Shown here: piece by piece, positions 26,101 through 33,589 of the stretch
Position numbering within the stretch: the first letter of the stretch is position 1
How the letters are laid out: each line of letters begins with the position of its first letter
Source: Actinernus sp. WN-2022
Lineage: Eukaryota; Cnidaria; Anthozoa; Actiniaria; Actinernidae
Length of the DNA: 64,000 nucleotides
Assembly: GCA_030867875.1 (NCBI GenBank)
Contig: JAOWCC010001501.1
Coordinates: forward strand, 17,451,524-17,515,523
Reading direction: 5' to 3'
Made by a program: the position numbers and the translations under genes
The notes under the pieces: generated by a model
Seen by the model: only the letters and a program-made list of their open reading frames with translations
The model's database searches: none
What the model was told of the DNA's origin: nothing

Positions 26101-26213
26101 ATATTCATGTAAAATATTCTACAGGTTTACCCGATGACTACGAGTTTGGCACATTTGATGCAACACACTCAGGATTTTATCCAGGTGTTCCGAAATCTCT
26201 TTATAAAGCCTGA
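5056..26213 (+). CDS. NT5DC1: NT5DC1: 5'-nucleotidase domain-containing protein 1, 14 exons, complete
   Basis: This is a HAD-superfamily protein of the 5'-nucleotidase (NT5DC) family. Fourteen exons with GT/AG borders and matching phases add up to 1440 nt, giving 479 residues plus stop; human NT5DC1 is about 455. The catalytic motif I (FDLDHT, D13/D15/T17) is near the N-terminus. A motif II-like LLTNS is at residues 219-223 and the acidic motif YFGDSAKSDIYP at 314-325. Family-typical stretches include LVKEKGYD, ASHGT, FFDLPG and, near the end, STIAIPTIDFI. The family is predicted to hydrolyse phosphate esters, but its substrate is not established. The ATG at 5056 gives the family's usual short leader before motif I. 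Intron 12 is filled by a large minisatellite. I saw no clear AATAAA soon after the stop. The gene converges on AFG1L. The identification is secure; exact splice borders are inferred from sequence and homology. Confidence 0.95.
6106..6137 (+). repeat. Poly-G tract
   Basis: A run of 23 G is followed by T and 8 more G. It lies in NT5DC1 intron 1 and can form G-quadruplex on the sense strand. Confidence 0.95.
6253..6846 (+). pseudogene. Outer LINE, reverse transcriptase part 1 (broken)
   Basis: The translation shows non-LTR RT blocks: LIIPIYEKGENTLADNYRGI, TLLSSLGKLF, GFRKKHSTTDSIF, then after an in-frame stop CFVDFKKAFDSV and GVKQGCMLSPTLFDLFLSEL. At least one stop and one frameshift are present. 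It is 5'-truncated near 6253 and cut at 6846 by another LINE; RT resumes at 7835. Confidence 0.85.
6847..7832 (+). mobile_element. Inner LINE 3' fragment nested in outer LINE
   Basis: It encodes the C-terminal RT region of another LINE (GILYKLRNYVSITMLKQLYY to PYLNYGLMSWG). Decayed sequence, a TA-rich stretch and a 3' end of repeated TTGAACTTGAAC follow. This looks like a CR1/L2-type tail. It separates the two halves of the outer LINE. Borders are approximate. Confidence 0.7.
7833..9263 (+). pseudogene. Outer LINE, reverse transcriptase part 2 and 3' end
   Basis: RT resumes with CLLYANDLVILANSAQGMQQ, where the usual catalytic ADD reads AND. MKKIVLKALFKLRKEMGDHF to LIQPILQYGSEVWGV follows at 8163-8546. 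Further frame-shifted remnants run to about 9180. The element ends with a TATC microsatellite tail at 9245-9263. It is dead. Confidence 0.8.
9264..11144. other. NT5DC1 intron 1, no gene seen
   Basis: AT-rich sequence without recognisable coding. Two palindromic TGACGTCA-type sites (9720 and 9901) and a related GACGTCA at 9889 lie within about 200 bp. 10766-10790 is a G-rich run. Confidence 0.5.
11145..12710. mobile_element. 1.6-kb inverted-repeat element in intron 1
   Basis: The left end (TATGTTGTGGTTCAA, then GAACCAGTACAATTT) is inverted at the right end (AATTGTACTGGTTC, then TTGAAGCACAACAT). The right arm repeats a roughly 22-bp TACTGGTTCAAAAAAATTG unit several times. No transposase was recognised inside. 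Confidence 0.6.
11435..11545 (-). repeat. tRNA-derived SINE head, antisense
   Basis: The reverse complement reads TGTGGCGCAGTGCGTTAATC, an A-box-like start, followed by a degenerate B-box. It could be a decayed tRNA pseudogene rather than a SINE. Confidence 0.45.
12716..13140. repeat. 12-bp satellite (GTAATATGTAAC)n
   Basis: About 16 nearly perfect 12-bp units occupy 12796-12993. Diverged GTAATATAAT and TGTAATGTAA variants flank them on both sides. The unit length is a multiple of three, so the - strand is open over 177 codons; that is not a gene. It lies just upstream of NT5DC1 exon 2. Confidence 0.95.
13196..13290 (+). CDS. NT5DC1: NT5DC1 exon 2 (residues 29-60)
   Basis: The acceptor is attattaaag and the donor gtaagt. 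It encodes LIYKSLTEFLVKEKGYDACL and onward to DDYKDF, matching the family's LVKEKGYD segment. It ends in phase 2. Intron 1 before it is 8.06 kb. Confidence 0.93.
13387..13458 (+). CDS. NT5DC1: NT5DC1 exon 3 (residues 60-84)
   Basis: The exon follows atatatttcag and encodes LRGLIFDIEKGNILKLDKNG, corresponding to the family's GLxLDxExGNxLKL segment. The donor is gtacac, phase 2. Confidence 0.92.
14172..14293 (+). CDS. NT5DC1: NT5DC1 exon 4 (residues 84-125)
   Basis: The exon follows ttcattcacag. It begins RASHGTNPMSQDEIKEFYGK, matching the conserved ASHGT block, and ends HRYI with a gtaagt donor in phase 1. Confidence 0.93.
14343..16192. mobile_element. 1.85-kb TIR element in NT5DC1 intron 4
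   Basis: Perfect 25-bp TIRs start GTATTCACTCACGGATAAGC at both ends, with subterminal GATAAGC repeats. A clear target duplication was not found. A 85-codon open frame at 15265-15522 (-) is not recognised. A second MITE is nested inside. It is probably non-autonomous. Confidence 0.8.
14866..15040. mobile_element. MITE nested in the intron 4 element
   Basis: Imperfect TIRs (AAGGCTGG, then ATAATCGTCC and GATCGTCCC at the left, inverted at the right) bound 175 bp. No coding. Confidence 0.75.
16843..16922 (+). CDS. NT5DC1: NT5DC1 exon 5 (residues 125-151), NAGNAG acceptor
   Basis: It encodes FRTFENFFDLPGVLIAARLV and on to DIIDEK, with a gtgagt donor in phase 0. Two in-frame acceptors sit 3 nt apart (ccagcag). 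Use of 16840 instead of 16843 changes CFRT to SGFRT and adds one residue. Confidence 0.92.
17038..17119 (+). CDS. NT5DC1: NT5DC1 exon 6 (residues 152-179)
   Basis: The exon follows tttctag and encodes QGRQEKYSFWSDVMAGLTLN to PSSFI. It matches the family's FWxDxxAAI region. It ends in phase 1 at g/gtacat. Confidence 0.9.
17525..17699 (+). CDS. NT5DC1: NT5DC1 exon 7 (residues 179-237), HAD motif II
   Basis: The exon follows tcatcttcag and encodes CKGGYFPTITKNPEKYIKPC, then WIKSLRKKNRKVFLLTNSY. The LLTNS strand-loop is the HAD motif II region. It ends in phase 2 at gtgagc. Confidence 0.94.
18222..18274 (+). CDS. NT5DC1: NT5DC1 exon 8 (residues 237-255)
   Basis: The exon follows cttttgcag and encodes KDWQSMFDIVLCKASKP, matching the family's DLFDIVITNALKP. 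Phase fixes this acceptor: an earlier AG at 18180 would run into a stop. The donor is gtaaat, phase 1. Confidence 0.92.
18745..18795 (+). CDS. NT5DC1: NT5DC1 exon 9 (residues 255-272)
   Basis: A 51-nt exon after ttttaccag encodes FFVPFKSGKVIPFYEV. It ends in phase 1 at gtaagc. Confidence 0.9.
19364..19482 (+). CDS. NT5DC1: NT5DC1 exon 10 (residues 272-311)
   Basis: The exon follows gttgatccag and encodes DGEEEIHTAEELHMNKVYSQ, then GNNETFMKHVKIWTGKDEPR. The YSQGN and TGKDEP motifs match the family. The donor is gtatgt, phase 0. Confidence 0.92.
19866..19994 (+). CDS. NT5DC1: NT5DC1 exon 11 (residues 312-354), acidic HAD motif
   Basis: The exon follows tatttcaccag and encodes ILYFGDSAKSDIYPTCTLAK, then WDVAAVLEEMETEGM. 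GDS and SD provide the metal-binding acidic residues typical of HAD motif IV. The donor is gtactc, phase 0. Confidence 0.94.
20040..20280. repeat. Decayed MITE-like repeat in intron 11
   Basis: Segments such as GACGCAGTCGAGTGG and AGAGGACAGACTCACG match the better-preserved inverted-repeat element at 38090-38250. Confidence 0.5.
20426..20473 (+). CDS. NT5DC1: NT5DC1 exon 12 (residues 355-370)
   Basis: A 48-nt exon after tttctacacag encodes a charged linker (DDVVEDGPRRKRAKLV). It sits between the catalytic core and the C-terminal part, where the family is variable. The donor is gtaagc, phase 0. Confidence 0.85.
20692..23395. repeat. 27-bp minisatellite array 1 (about 100 units) in intron 12
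   Basis: A 27-bp unit (core CCATTCACGTGTCCATCTCT) repeats about 100 times in 2.7 kb. Nearly every unit keeps CACGTG, a palindromic E-box. Variants at fixed positions (CCA/CAA/CTA before TTCACGTG; CTC/TTT/ATA before ACC) recur in a pattern near five units (135 bp). Because 27 is a multiple of three, all + frames are open; none is a gene. Confidence 0.97.
23396..23530. other. Unique spacer between the two minisatellite arrays
   Basis: 135 bp of non-repeat sequence containing a short inverted pair (AACCATGGCACCAAG and CTTGGTGCCATTGTTC). No gene. Confidence 0.7.
23540..24890. repeat. 27-bp minisatellite array 2 (about 50 units), 81-bp higher-order repeat
   Basis: Same 27-bp family as array 1, but organised in three-unit (81-bp) blocks carrying CACGTG, CATGTT and CACTTG variants in order. 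A larger segment including CACTGGTCC units near 23620 recurs near 24260, so several hundred bp were duplicated. Open frames on both strands are by-products. Confidence 0.95.
24997..25237 (+). CDS. NT5DC1: NT5DC1 exon 13 (residues 371-451)
   Basis: The exon follows ttttgtgcag. It encodes NQWGSLFTD, FRKMNTFWGDLIRRCSTIAI and PTIDFIT. The WGSFF..D and STIAIP motifs are diagnostic of the NT5DC1 C-terminus. It ends in phase 1 at gtaagt. Confidence 0.94.
25745..25902. mobile_element. MITE family C, copy 1 (NT5DC1 last intron)
   Basis: The ends CTTTTCACCTGGAGGCCATC and GATGGCCACCAGGTGAAAAG are inverted, as are inner GAGGCAATCCTTTGTTTTTG arms. A second copy is at 53727-53884. Confidence 0.85.
26125..26213 (+). 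CDS. NT5DC1: NT5DC1 exon 14 and stop (residues 451-479)
   Basis: The exon follows attctacag. It encodes SLPDDYEFGTFDATHSGFYP to SLYKA and TGA at 26211. LPxDYxF and GYYP/GFYP match the family end. Confidence 0.93.
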
Positions 26214-26340
26214 AGTGGGATTGTACATTGTACTATACTCAAACAGAGATCGCTGGGTCATAGTGCCTCTCATCAGAGTTTCAGTAGCTAGAGGCAGATT
26301 TTGGTGAGATTCCTTGATGGAACTCTCTTTTACTACAGTG

Positions 26341-27285
26341 AACTAGATAACAACAACAACAAGAGTAAGACTTAACAAAAGCAATGGCAATACACGACTT
26401 TCATAATGGCCGCCTCCTAATTTGCATATGTGATTTTCCGTTTCGGTAGTTTATCCACATGTATAGAAAATATGAACATTGCCATGTGAAAGAGCATGTC
26501 GACATTAGTGAACTTATGAAAGTTGAGTGCTGTAGCTTATAAAGCAATGAAGTTACAGCCAGTTGAAATTAGAGAGATTTGTATGAGAAAAACGACGGAG
26601 GCCTTTATAGCCTCGCTTTCATATTTTTCTGCATTACAAATGCTCATAGCTCAACAGCAATTTTCCACATTCCTCTAAAACTCAAAACAATTACTAGTTT
26701 TAATGTGATCTTTCATGTAGTAGCATTGGTTTTCCCCTACATATTTATCTTCCAAATTATGCAAATTAGGAGGCGGCCATTATGAAAGTCGTGTATAGTA
26801 ACAGCAGCAACAGTATAGCTGCAACAGCTGGCAATAGCAAAAGTAAGTCCTAACAAAAACAATGGCAATAGTAACGGTAGCTGCAACAGCTGGCAATAAC
26901 AAGAGTAATACTGAACAAAAACAATGGCAATAGTAAAGCAGCAACCGTATAGCTGCAACAGCTGGCAATGGCAAGACTGAACAAAAACTGGCAATAGTAA
27001 AGCAGCAACCGTATAGCTGCAACAGCTGGCAATGGCAAGACTGAACAAAAACAATGGCAATAATAACAGCAGCAACAGTATAGCTGCAATAGCTGGCAAT
27101 GGCAATAGCAAGACAGTAAAAAATAGCAATAGCAATAGTAACAGCAGCAACAGTAAGCTGCAACAGCTGGGAATAGCAAGAGTACGACTGAACAAAAACA
27201 ATGGCAATAGTAACAGCAGCGACAGTATTGCTGCAATAGCTGGCAATGGCAATAGCTGCCAGTGGCAGCAAGACTGAACGAAACC
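26341..27285. repeat. CAATGGCAATAG-type minisatellite after NT5DC1
   Basis: Imperfect units of roughly 60-70 bp contain CAGCAGCAACAGTATAGCTG, CAACAGCTGGCAAT and GACTGAACAAAAACAATGG. The array is split by the MITE at 26391-26796. Open frames on both strands are compositional artefacts. Confidence 0.85.
26391..26796. mobile_element. MITE inside the minisatellite
   Basis: Long TIRs begin TACACGACTTTCATAATGGC and end with the inverse. The interior (around GTGAAAGAGCATGTCGAC) is related, in reverse orientation, to 42490-42560, so a diverged relative lies in the AFG1L intron. Confidence 0.85.
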
Positions 27286-27772
27286 AGCTAGAATTAGCAA
27301 TAAAGAGATGAGTGATAAAAGCAGGAATCTTTGAGTAAATAGTTTCACCAACTTTACATTGCGAGAAGCTGGTTGGGTGGGGGTAGGGGCGGGGCCAGGC
27401 CATTTTGGGGGAGCACAATTAGTTTTATCCCTGTTCAAACAAGAAGTGCATGCACTTATAGATTGGTAATAATAACGTGGAATACTCCAACAACAGGATC
27501 TTAATAAATAAATTTATTTTTCATACACCAGCACCAGGCCATATTTTTTTCGGTAACAGTATTTCATATTGGTATAAATATGTCATAATAGTTAATTAAA
27601 ACGAAAATGTGATATTAAATTTTAAAAATATTCTTTTTTTTTAAGACAGCTGTTTAGGATAATAAAGATCCTTTACTTATCGAGACTTAATATTTTGTTT
27701 TCAGCAGTGTTTTTCAGACATATTTCACAGGGTCTCAGAAACCCTATATTTTCGGGCACGCGTACCCGGAAC

Positions 27773-28106
27773 CACACCGCGGCAAAACGTCACGCGCATT
27801 TGCTATTTCTTGAACGCGCGCGGCCGCCCCCAGTTTCCCGCGAAAACTGAAATGAAACAACAGGCACATGCCGTGATTTTAACGTTTCTGCTTAAAAGTA
27901 TTCATTTGTGAACTGTTTTGTCAAAAAAATAAGAAAACTACTTAAAAGACTTTAACAGGTTGAAGTTTTCTTAATTTGTAATTCATTGTGAGTTTACTAA
28001 GTTATAAAATTATTTACTAAAAAAGTTGAAACCCTCGGTAACTTGTATTTGATAGCAGAGCCTTCGTTCTTTTGGCCAGCGGAGCATACCGTTTTGCCGC
28101 GGTGTG
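27773..28106 (+). mobile_element. MULE-like MITE family A, copy 2
   Basis: A 334-bp element with 17-bp perfect TIRs CACACCGCGGCAAAACG and a perfect 9-bp target duplication ACCCGGAAC (27764-27772 and 28107-28115). It contains a NotI-type GCGGCCGC. Confidence 0.95.
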
Positions 28107-28189
28107 ACCCGGAACATTTCGTGTTCACGACAAAAAAAATTAGGAGTGCCGTGACCAAAATGCTCGTCACGTAAACCGTCTATGGTTCA

Positions 28190-28410
28190 GAATAGTCCTT
28201 TTGCAGCTAACAGTCACGTGCTGACATATAGTGATCCCATGGGACAGGCTGTACTGGTGGCAAACAATCGGCTTCAAAAACGCTGGAAATTTACAAACAG
28301 GTTTTGCTAATAACACTACCGGTTTCGTACAACTGCCTTTAAATAAATGAAGTCGGATATTTTTTGCTATCTAGTAGAACCACGTGACTGTATAGTCGGC
28401 AAAAACGCTG
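28190..28410. mobile_element. MITE family D, diverged copy
   Basis: The left end GAATAGTCCTTTTGCAGCTA with TCACGTGCTGA matches the family at 58298-58609. The right end (CCACGTGACTGTATAG) is more decayed. The interior shares inverted similarity with the other copy. Confidence 0.65.
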
Positions 28411-28793
28411 GCCGCCGGCGCTTCTGGAGAATACTGCATTTAATATTTAACCAGCTAAAAAGGCCGAAAGTTAAGTATTTACAATTTTATCCAAGTTCCA
28501 GGACATGCACGGAAGGATAAACATTCAGAAACTAACCTTTCTAACTACCGGTCTCTCCTCTTTGTTTTTATTCACCTATAAATCACGGAGATTTTAGAGG
28601 AAGATTTAGAATACTCACTTTCTGTAAGAAACGTATTGTTTATCCCGACTCGCGCATGTTCAGTGCATGACCCTCTGAACTCACTTATATGGTAGCAATG
28701 GTAAGATATTCCAATTCGAGGTAATTACTTACAGCTATTTAGGCTTCATGTGTGACACATTTCCTCCAGACCTGCACTTTTAGTATAACTTAA

Positions 28794-30088
28794 AGGAACA
28801 GTGCCACAGTAATGCGCACGCGTAACACGTGATTGTTAATAATGAGAAAGACGATGGAAAATCACGCTGTTAATGTCACGTCACGTCAAAACTCAACTGA
28901 TCTGGAACGACCTTTGGAATTTTCGCTAGCACGAAATCTAGAGTTAATAGTTTTGTAATTTGCTTCAGTTGAGAAGTTCAGGACTTAGAATCGTATAAAC
29001 TTCCCACTGGACCATGAGATAGTGCTTCGAAGATCTACATGTATGGTATTGGGGATAATAGTTTCTAAGGAATCCACTCGGCAATGGGCTATTGCACTTA
29101 ATATGCGTACCCCCCCTGTTGAGGACCATATTTTGAGTTGTACCCTAAAGAATTCCTCTGAAATTAAAAACACCTGAAGAATTCCATGGTGGAAAGTAGT
29201 GTTACCCTGAAGAATTGACTTCAACCCCTGAAGAATTGTCCAAATATTCACTTTATCCCCAAACAATTCCTCTAAATTTGATATGTGCCCCCAAAGAATT
29301 CCTCTCTATTTATATGGTATCCCCAAAGAATTCCTTGAAAAATTATCTGGTGACCCCGCAGAATTCCTTGGTCCTCAACAGGGGGGGGGGGGGGGGGGGG
29401 GTACGCATATTAAGTGCAATAGCCCAATGCCGACTCAAAACAAACAAACATTATAATATTCCATTCTACTGCAGTTTCGCGAAGTGAAAGCGAAACTACG
29501 GGGAAACTAACGTTCTGACTTCACAGCTTTGAGGCTTTGTGATTTTAGGATTAGTTGTTGTACAACTAATAAGAGCGCTTCCACTACAAAATCGGGGAAG
29601 AAAAGAGTTCGATTTTGCTAAATAGCGAGGCCTTGAACTGTAGGCCGTGTTGACACTTCAATAAATACACGCGAATCATAGTACATTCAGCGACTTACAA
29701 GCAGAGTAGATGTCTCCCCTACGTTCTCACTGTCTCCAAGTTTCCTTGGCCGTTCATTGTCTCCCTCTCAAATGCTTTGGACGAAAATACCAGGAGACGG
29801 AAGCTTTCTTCTGTATCCATTAATCTCGCTCGACGAACCGTCCAAGGGCACTTAATTCAGAGTCAAAAATACTCGCAAAAATAAAAGAGACGAACGAAAT
29901 ACCATCTTAAATCCTAGGATATAAAACTAAATTACTATTCTAAATAGGTATAAGGTCAAATGAAACTTAGGCAAAGCCGATGGAAGAAGATTTCTTTCGC
30001 GTATCAAATCTCTCCATCTTTTGATTTCTGGACAACCCAACCAAAATTCAAACATTCGCGCATGCGCACTAAGCATGGCACTGTTCCT
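28794..30088. mobile_element. 1.3-kb TTAA-flanked TIR element
   Basis: TIRs AGGAACAGTGCCA and its inverse lie directly inside TTAA duplications (28790-28793 and 30089-30092). Subterminal GCGCA motifs are also inverted. TTAA targets are used by piggyBac- and Kolobok-like transposases. No transposase is recognisable, so it is non-autonomous. The MITE at 29078 is nested in it. Confidence 0.75.
29078..29432. mobile_element. MITE with poly-G near one end, nested
   Basis: Long TIRs start CGGCAATGGGCTATTGCACT at both ends and continue to TGTTGAGGA, with a 21-G run (29381-29401) inside the right arm. ACT flanks both sides, a possible 3-bp duplication. The interior is built from irregular repeats around AAAGAATTCCTC. 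Confidence 0.8.
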
Positions 30089-30537
30089 TTAAATGTGTTT
30101 GACCTTTGTTTAGTTACTGATGCAGTAGAATAATTATCAATGATAGTTAGACTGTGAATTTTAAAAAAAGATTCAAATATAGCTCTGGCAAAAATGTACC
30201 AAAACCATAAAAGCCAAGCAGAATATTTTAGTCATTAATTAAGTAATGGTCTAAATAAGAACTGTAGTAGAATCCATTGTTCTGCGGCAATGAGCCTCGC
30301 CCACATACGATTTTGCTTGAATATGCCTTAAGTGCTTTAAGAGGTATCTACAGTCCAAACTACATCTCGAAAATAAAGTATTTGTTATGCTATTGGCTCT
30401 TTTCTGTGAAAACGCAGAGAAGCCACCATCCGTAGACACTACAGTTCTTATCTGGACCATTACTTAAGTTGTAACAAGAGAGAATAAGTGAGAGGGGGAA
30501 TATCCAATGCGCGCGCTGCGCCTGTGCGATGATAATG

Positions 30538-30683
30538 TCGAATAAAATCTATTTTTAGTAACCGGAAGTAGTTGAAGCAAAGTGGGCGCATGCGCGCGAA
30601 AACTAAAAAAAGCGCGAAAATATTTTGCGCACGCCCACTTTGCTTCAACTGCTTCCAGTTACTAAAAAAATATTTTATTCAAC
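30538..30683. mobile_element. Short foldback element
   Basis: Arms of about 55 bp (GTAACCGGAAGTAGTTGAAG at the left, inverted at the right) surround a short G+C-rich loop. Confidence 0.8.
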
Positions 30684-32112
30684 ATTCTTTTACTTATGCT
30701 CTCTTCGTTGTAATCATAGTTGCAGTTACATCATAGTACTTGTTATCAATTCTTGTAAAAGTTAATAGTCGTTAAGATTTCTTTTTTCTCAGCTTTTAAA
30801 ATATTTTTATCGTCATATACAGTATTTTAGTTATATATACTGTAGCTTAAAAGCCCTTTTCAGGGAGCTTCAATACAATGTACCTTCATATGTACCTCAT
30901 TTGGATTGCAATGACAAAGAATTCTATTGTTTTAGGGCTAGGCTATTGTTTGGGTAGCCAGTACTATTCCAGGTTCCGAGGAGGTGAAGGCCGACCCAGA
31001 TTGGGAGTTGTCACTCGAAGGCATCTCTCTTAATATATACACCTAGCTTTCAACATAATTTAATTTCAGTTTTAGTATTTCAAGTAGCTATGGAATAATT
31101 TTTGGATATACTATTGCAAAATTATCAATATTATTCTTTCTAGATATATGGTATTTCCCATGATACGATACTTTTTTTAGTAACAAAACATATATATAAA
31201 CATGTATTCTTCTGGAAATCTCTACCTCACTCTCCTTCCCAGATGGGTACTTGAAATTGTACTAATAATTTCATTCTAGTGCATCATATTGCATTGTTCC
31301 GAAGTCTCAAATAAATGAAAAAGAGCTCAACATTGGCATAAATAATCTCCTGAACAGCAATGCATTATCTGTCCCAATGGGGATGTGCCTTTGATCATGG
31401 ATTGAGTTTAGAGAATACCATCCTGCATATGAATAACACAAAGCAGACTGTTTAAATACTGCAAGAGCCGAGCCTTAATTTTTGAGATTTTACTGCTCTC
31501 TAAAACACTTGTTTCCTGTGTTCTGGAGACTAAACATTGGCTTCGCATTACAACAACAATTGCATTACATTTTACATGACAGGTACGTCAAAACTTTGAT
31601 GACCCCCCTACAAAATAACTTAAAACTTTTTTTTGTCCCCCCTTATGATTTAACCGACCCCCCCTCCCAAGTCATAAATAATGAACACACCCTTAGACTA
31701 CAAAGCACCTTATTCTTTATGAAGTGACAAATGCCTGTGATTTCCTGTACCCACTGGATTATTCTAGTGTGTGTATGTGTTTTTGTGTGCATTCCTAAGA
31801 CAATGTAAATGCTTGTGAATAAAGGAAAAGGAAAGACAAAGGAGTCCTGTTCTCCTGATTATTGGATAAAAAAATGGATGCTTATAGCGAATTGTGGTTC
31901 ATTGTGATTTCAATATGACTCGGCGAGTTTGACGTATGGCAAGTCTACCATGGCAGCTGACCAAAGTCAGGAGCCAGCTAAAGCACTGATCTAGCCTGCA
32001 GAACAGGCGCTTTTCTGATACGAGCGGAGCGAGTTCTGCCAAATCATGTTATCACTTCCTTTGCGTTGAAATAACACTGAGGGCCTGTTTCGCAGGCTAG
32101 CACAGATCGAAT
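30684..32112. other. Intergenic, no gene seen
   Basis: Segment 30940-31010 (GTACTATTCCAGGTTCCGAG) is an inverted relative of 5398-5440. 31600-31690 is C-rich. Otherwise nothing recognisable. Confidence 0.5.
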
Positions 32113-32311
32113 AGCCCACTTCCGAGATATACCTCGCTTCCTACGTACAAAGGAATCAACACGAGGCTCCGTGCATAATGCTCAGTCGTTTGTGACAAAC
32201 TACAGAAGTGCTGACGTCTTGTCACGAACGACTGAGCATTATGCACGGAGCCTCGTATTGATTCCTTTGTACGTAGCCGGAAGTAAGGCATATCTCGGAA
32301 TTAAGTGGGCT
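32113..32311. mobile_element. Foldback MITE
   Basis: Arms of about 90 bp (left AGCCCACTTCCGAGATATAC; inner CGTGCATAATGCTCAGTCG) are inverted at the right. No coding. Confidence 0.85.
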
Positions 32312-32409
32312 AAATATTGGAATTTAGCGTGTCGGTTGGCAAATCGCATACCACTTGCACTACCCCTGCGCCCTCTTATTCAAGACCTGGGGCAAAGGTT
32401 TTCGGCTCA

Positions 32410-32530
32410 ATCCAGGTTTCTGAGACTACCCACCCACCCCTCCCTTGGATATGCATCGTTCTATTAATGATCAACCAATAAAGGTTAGGGTAAAGTGTGG
32501 GGTAGTGGTGGGGATTTCCTAGAAACCGCC
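32410..32530. repeat. CCCACCCACCCCTCCC palindromic repeat, copy 1
   Basis: A short inverted pair (ACCCACCCACCCCTCCC against GGGTGGGG-type) is shared with 33680-33895 and 63657-63735. Confidence 0.6.
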
Positions 32531-33427
32531 CCGGTGTGGTAACTGAAATAACATACTAGCGGGGACCCGTGGAACTTACACGCGCAGATCGACAGCTCGG
32601 GCTGCCTGTGGTATGAGCGTTGAACACACAGACCAATACTTAGCGTATTATTACTCGGGCTGCCTGTTGTATGAGCGTTAAACACGGACAGACCAATACT
32701 TAGCGTATTATTATACAAGATGTGTTGTCGGTACTAACCTCGCACTTGTCCTCAATGCAATCTTGGTTAATTTAATTGTCAGTATGTTAAAAAAGTAACA
32801 TTGTTCATTCACACCTTGCTATCAGATGATACTCTATTATAGGTATCTATTTAAACACGGCCCCGAATTATAAAAGGCATTGCTCTTCCCCTTTCCACGT
32901 CCTTTCAGGGAATCGAAATTTTAAATTATAATTCAAAAAAGTGAAGCAAGTAAACAAGTTAACAGTCCTCTCTTGTTAGACGATAAAATTAAAATTAGAT
33001 AATAAAAAAAACGTGAACAGCGGGGGTTCGGTTGTTCAAGGGGTCCATCCTTATCCCTATCCATAAGTCAGTATTAACCAAACTAGCTTATTTTATCTAC
33101 TGGATAGGGATTTATCCGGTGGATAGCGTTATCCACCTTTTGAACGAAGTAACCAGGAAGTTAGTTGCTCAGTTATGCCTGTCAATAGTGTTTTAGAACC
33201 GTTTACAAACTCTTTAGTGTTATTTGCACATTAAACATTCAAGTGTTTGATTTGAATTTCGCGCGATATCAAAAGTCAGATATCACTCCAGTGGAACATC
33301 GCATGCTTTGAATAGAGATGTTCACTTGACAAAGGCTGAGTGACAACTGAAGGTGTGAGAGTGCCTGGCAGAAGCCTTTTATAGTGCAGGTCCTTGTTTG
33401 AGTATGTTAGAATTTGGTTGTGCGTGT

Positions 33428-33589
33428 TCAGTGTGTCCAATCGTCATAGGAATCATCCTTCTTCTTTCTAAATCCTGGTGTTTTCCAGTATTGCTCTGTC
33501 TGCATTTCTGTCATCCTCGACACGGTTCTCTCGAAGGCAAATATCTCCTCTTCTGCGGTGAAAATACTTGCATTGGCATCCAGGTTGTC
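33428..33589 (-). CDS. AFG1L: AFG1L last exon and stop
   Basis: It follows ccattcttag and encodes [20 protein letters not shown], then [20 protein letters not shown] and a basic/acidic tail ending DDWTH before [21 protein letters not shown] is the family's C-terminal signature. Confidence 0.94.
   Translation of the reverse strand, partial: DNLDANASIFTAEEEIFAFERTVSRMTEMQTEQYWKTPGFRKKKDDSYDDWTH

Noticed and set aside
26737..27438. Leu-rich 233- and 212-codon - strand frames resembling membrane proteins
   Set aside because: Compositional effect of the CAATGGCAATAG minisatellite, open in several frames.
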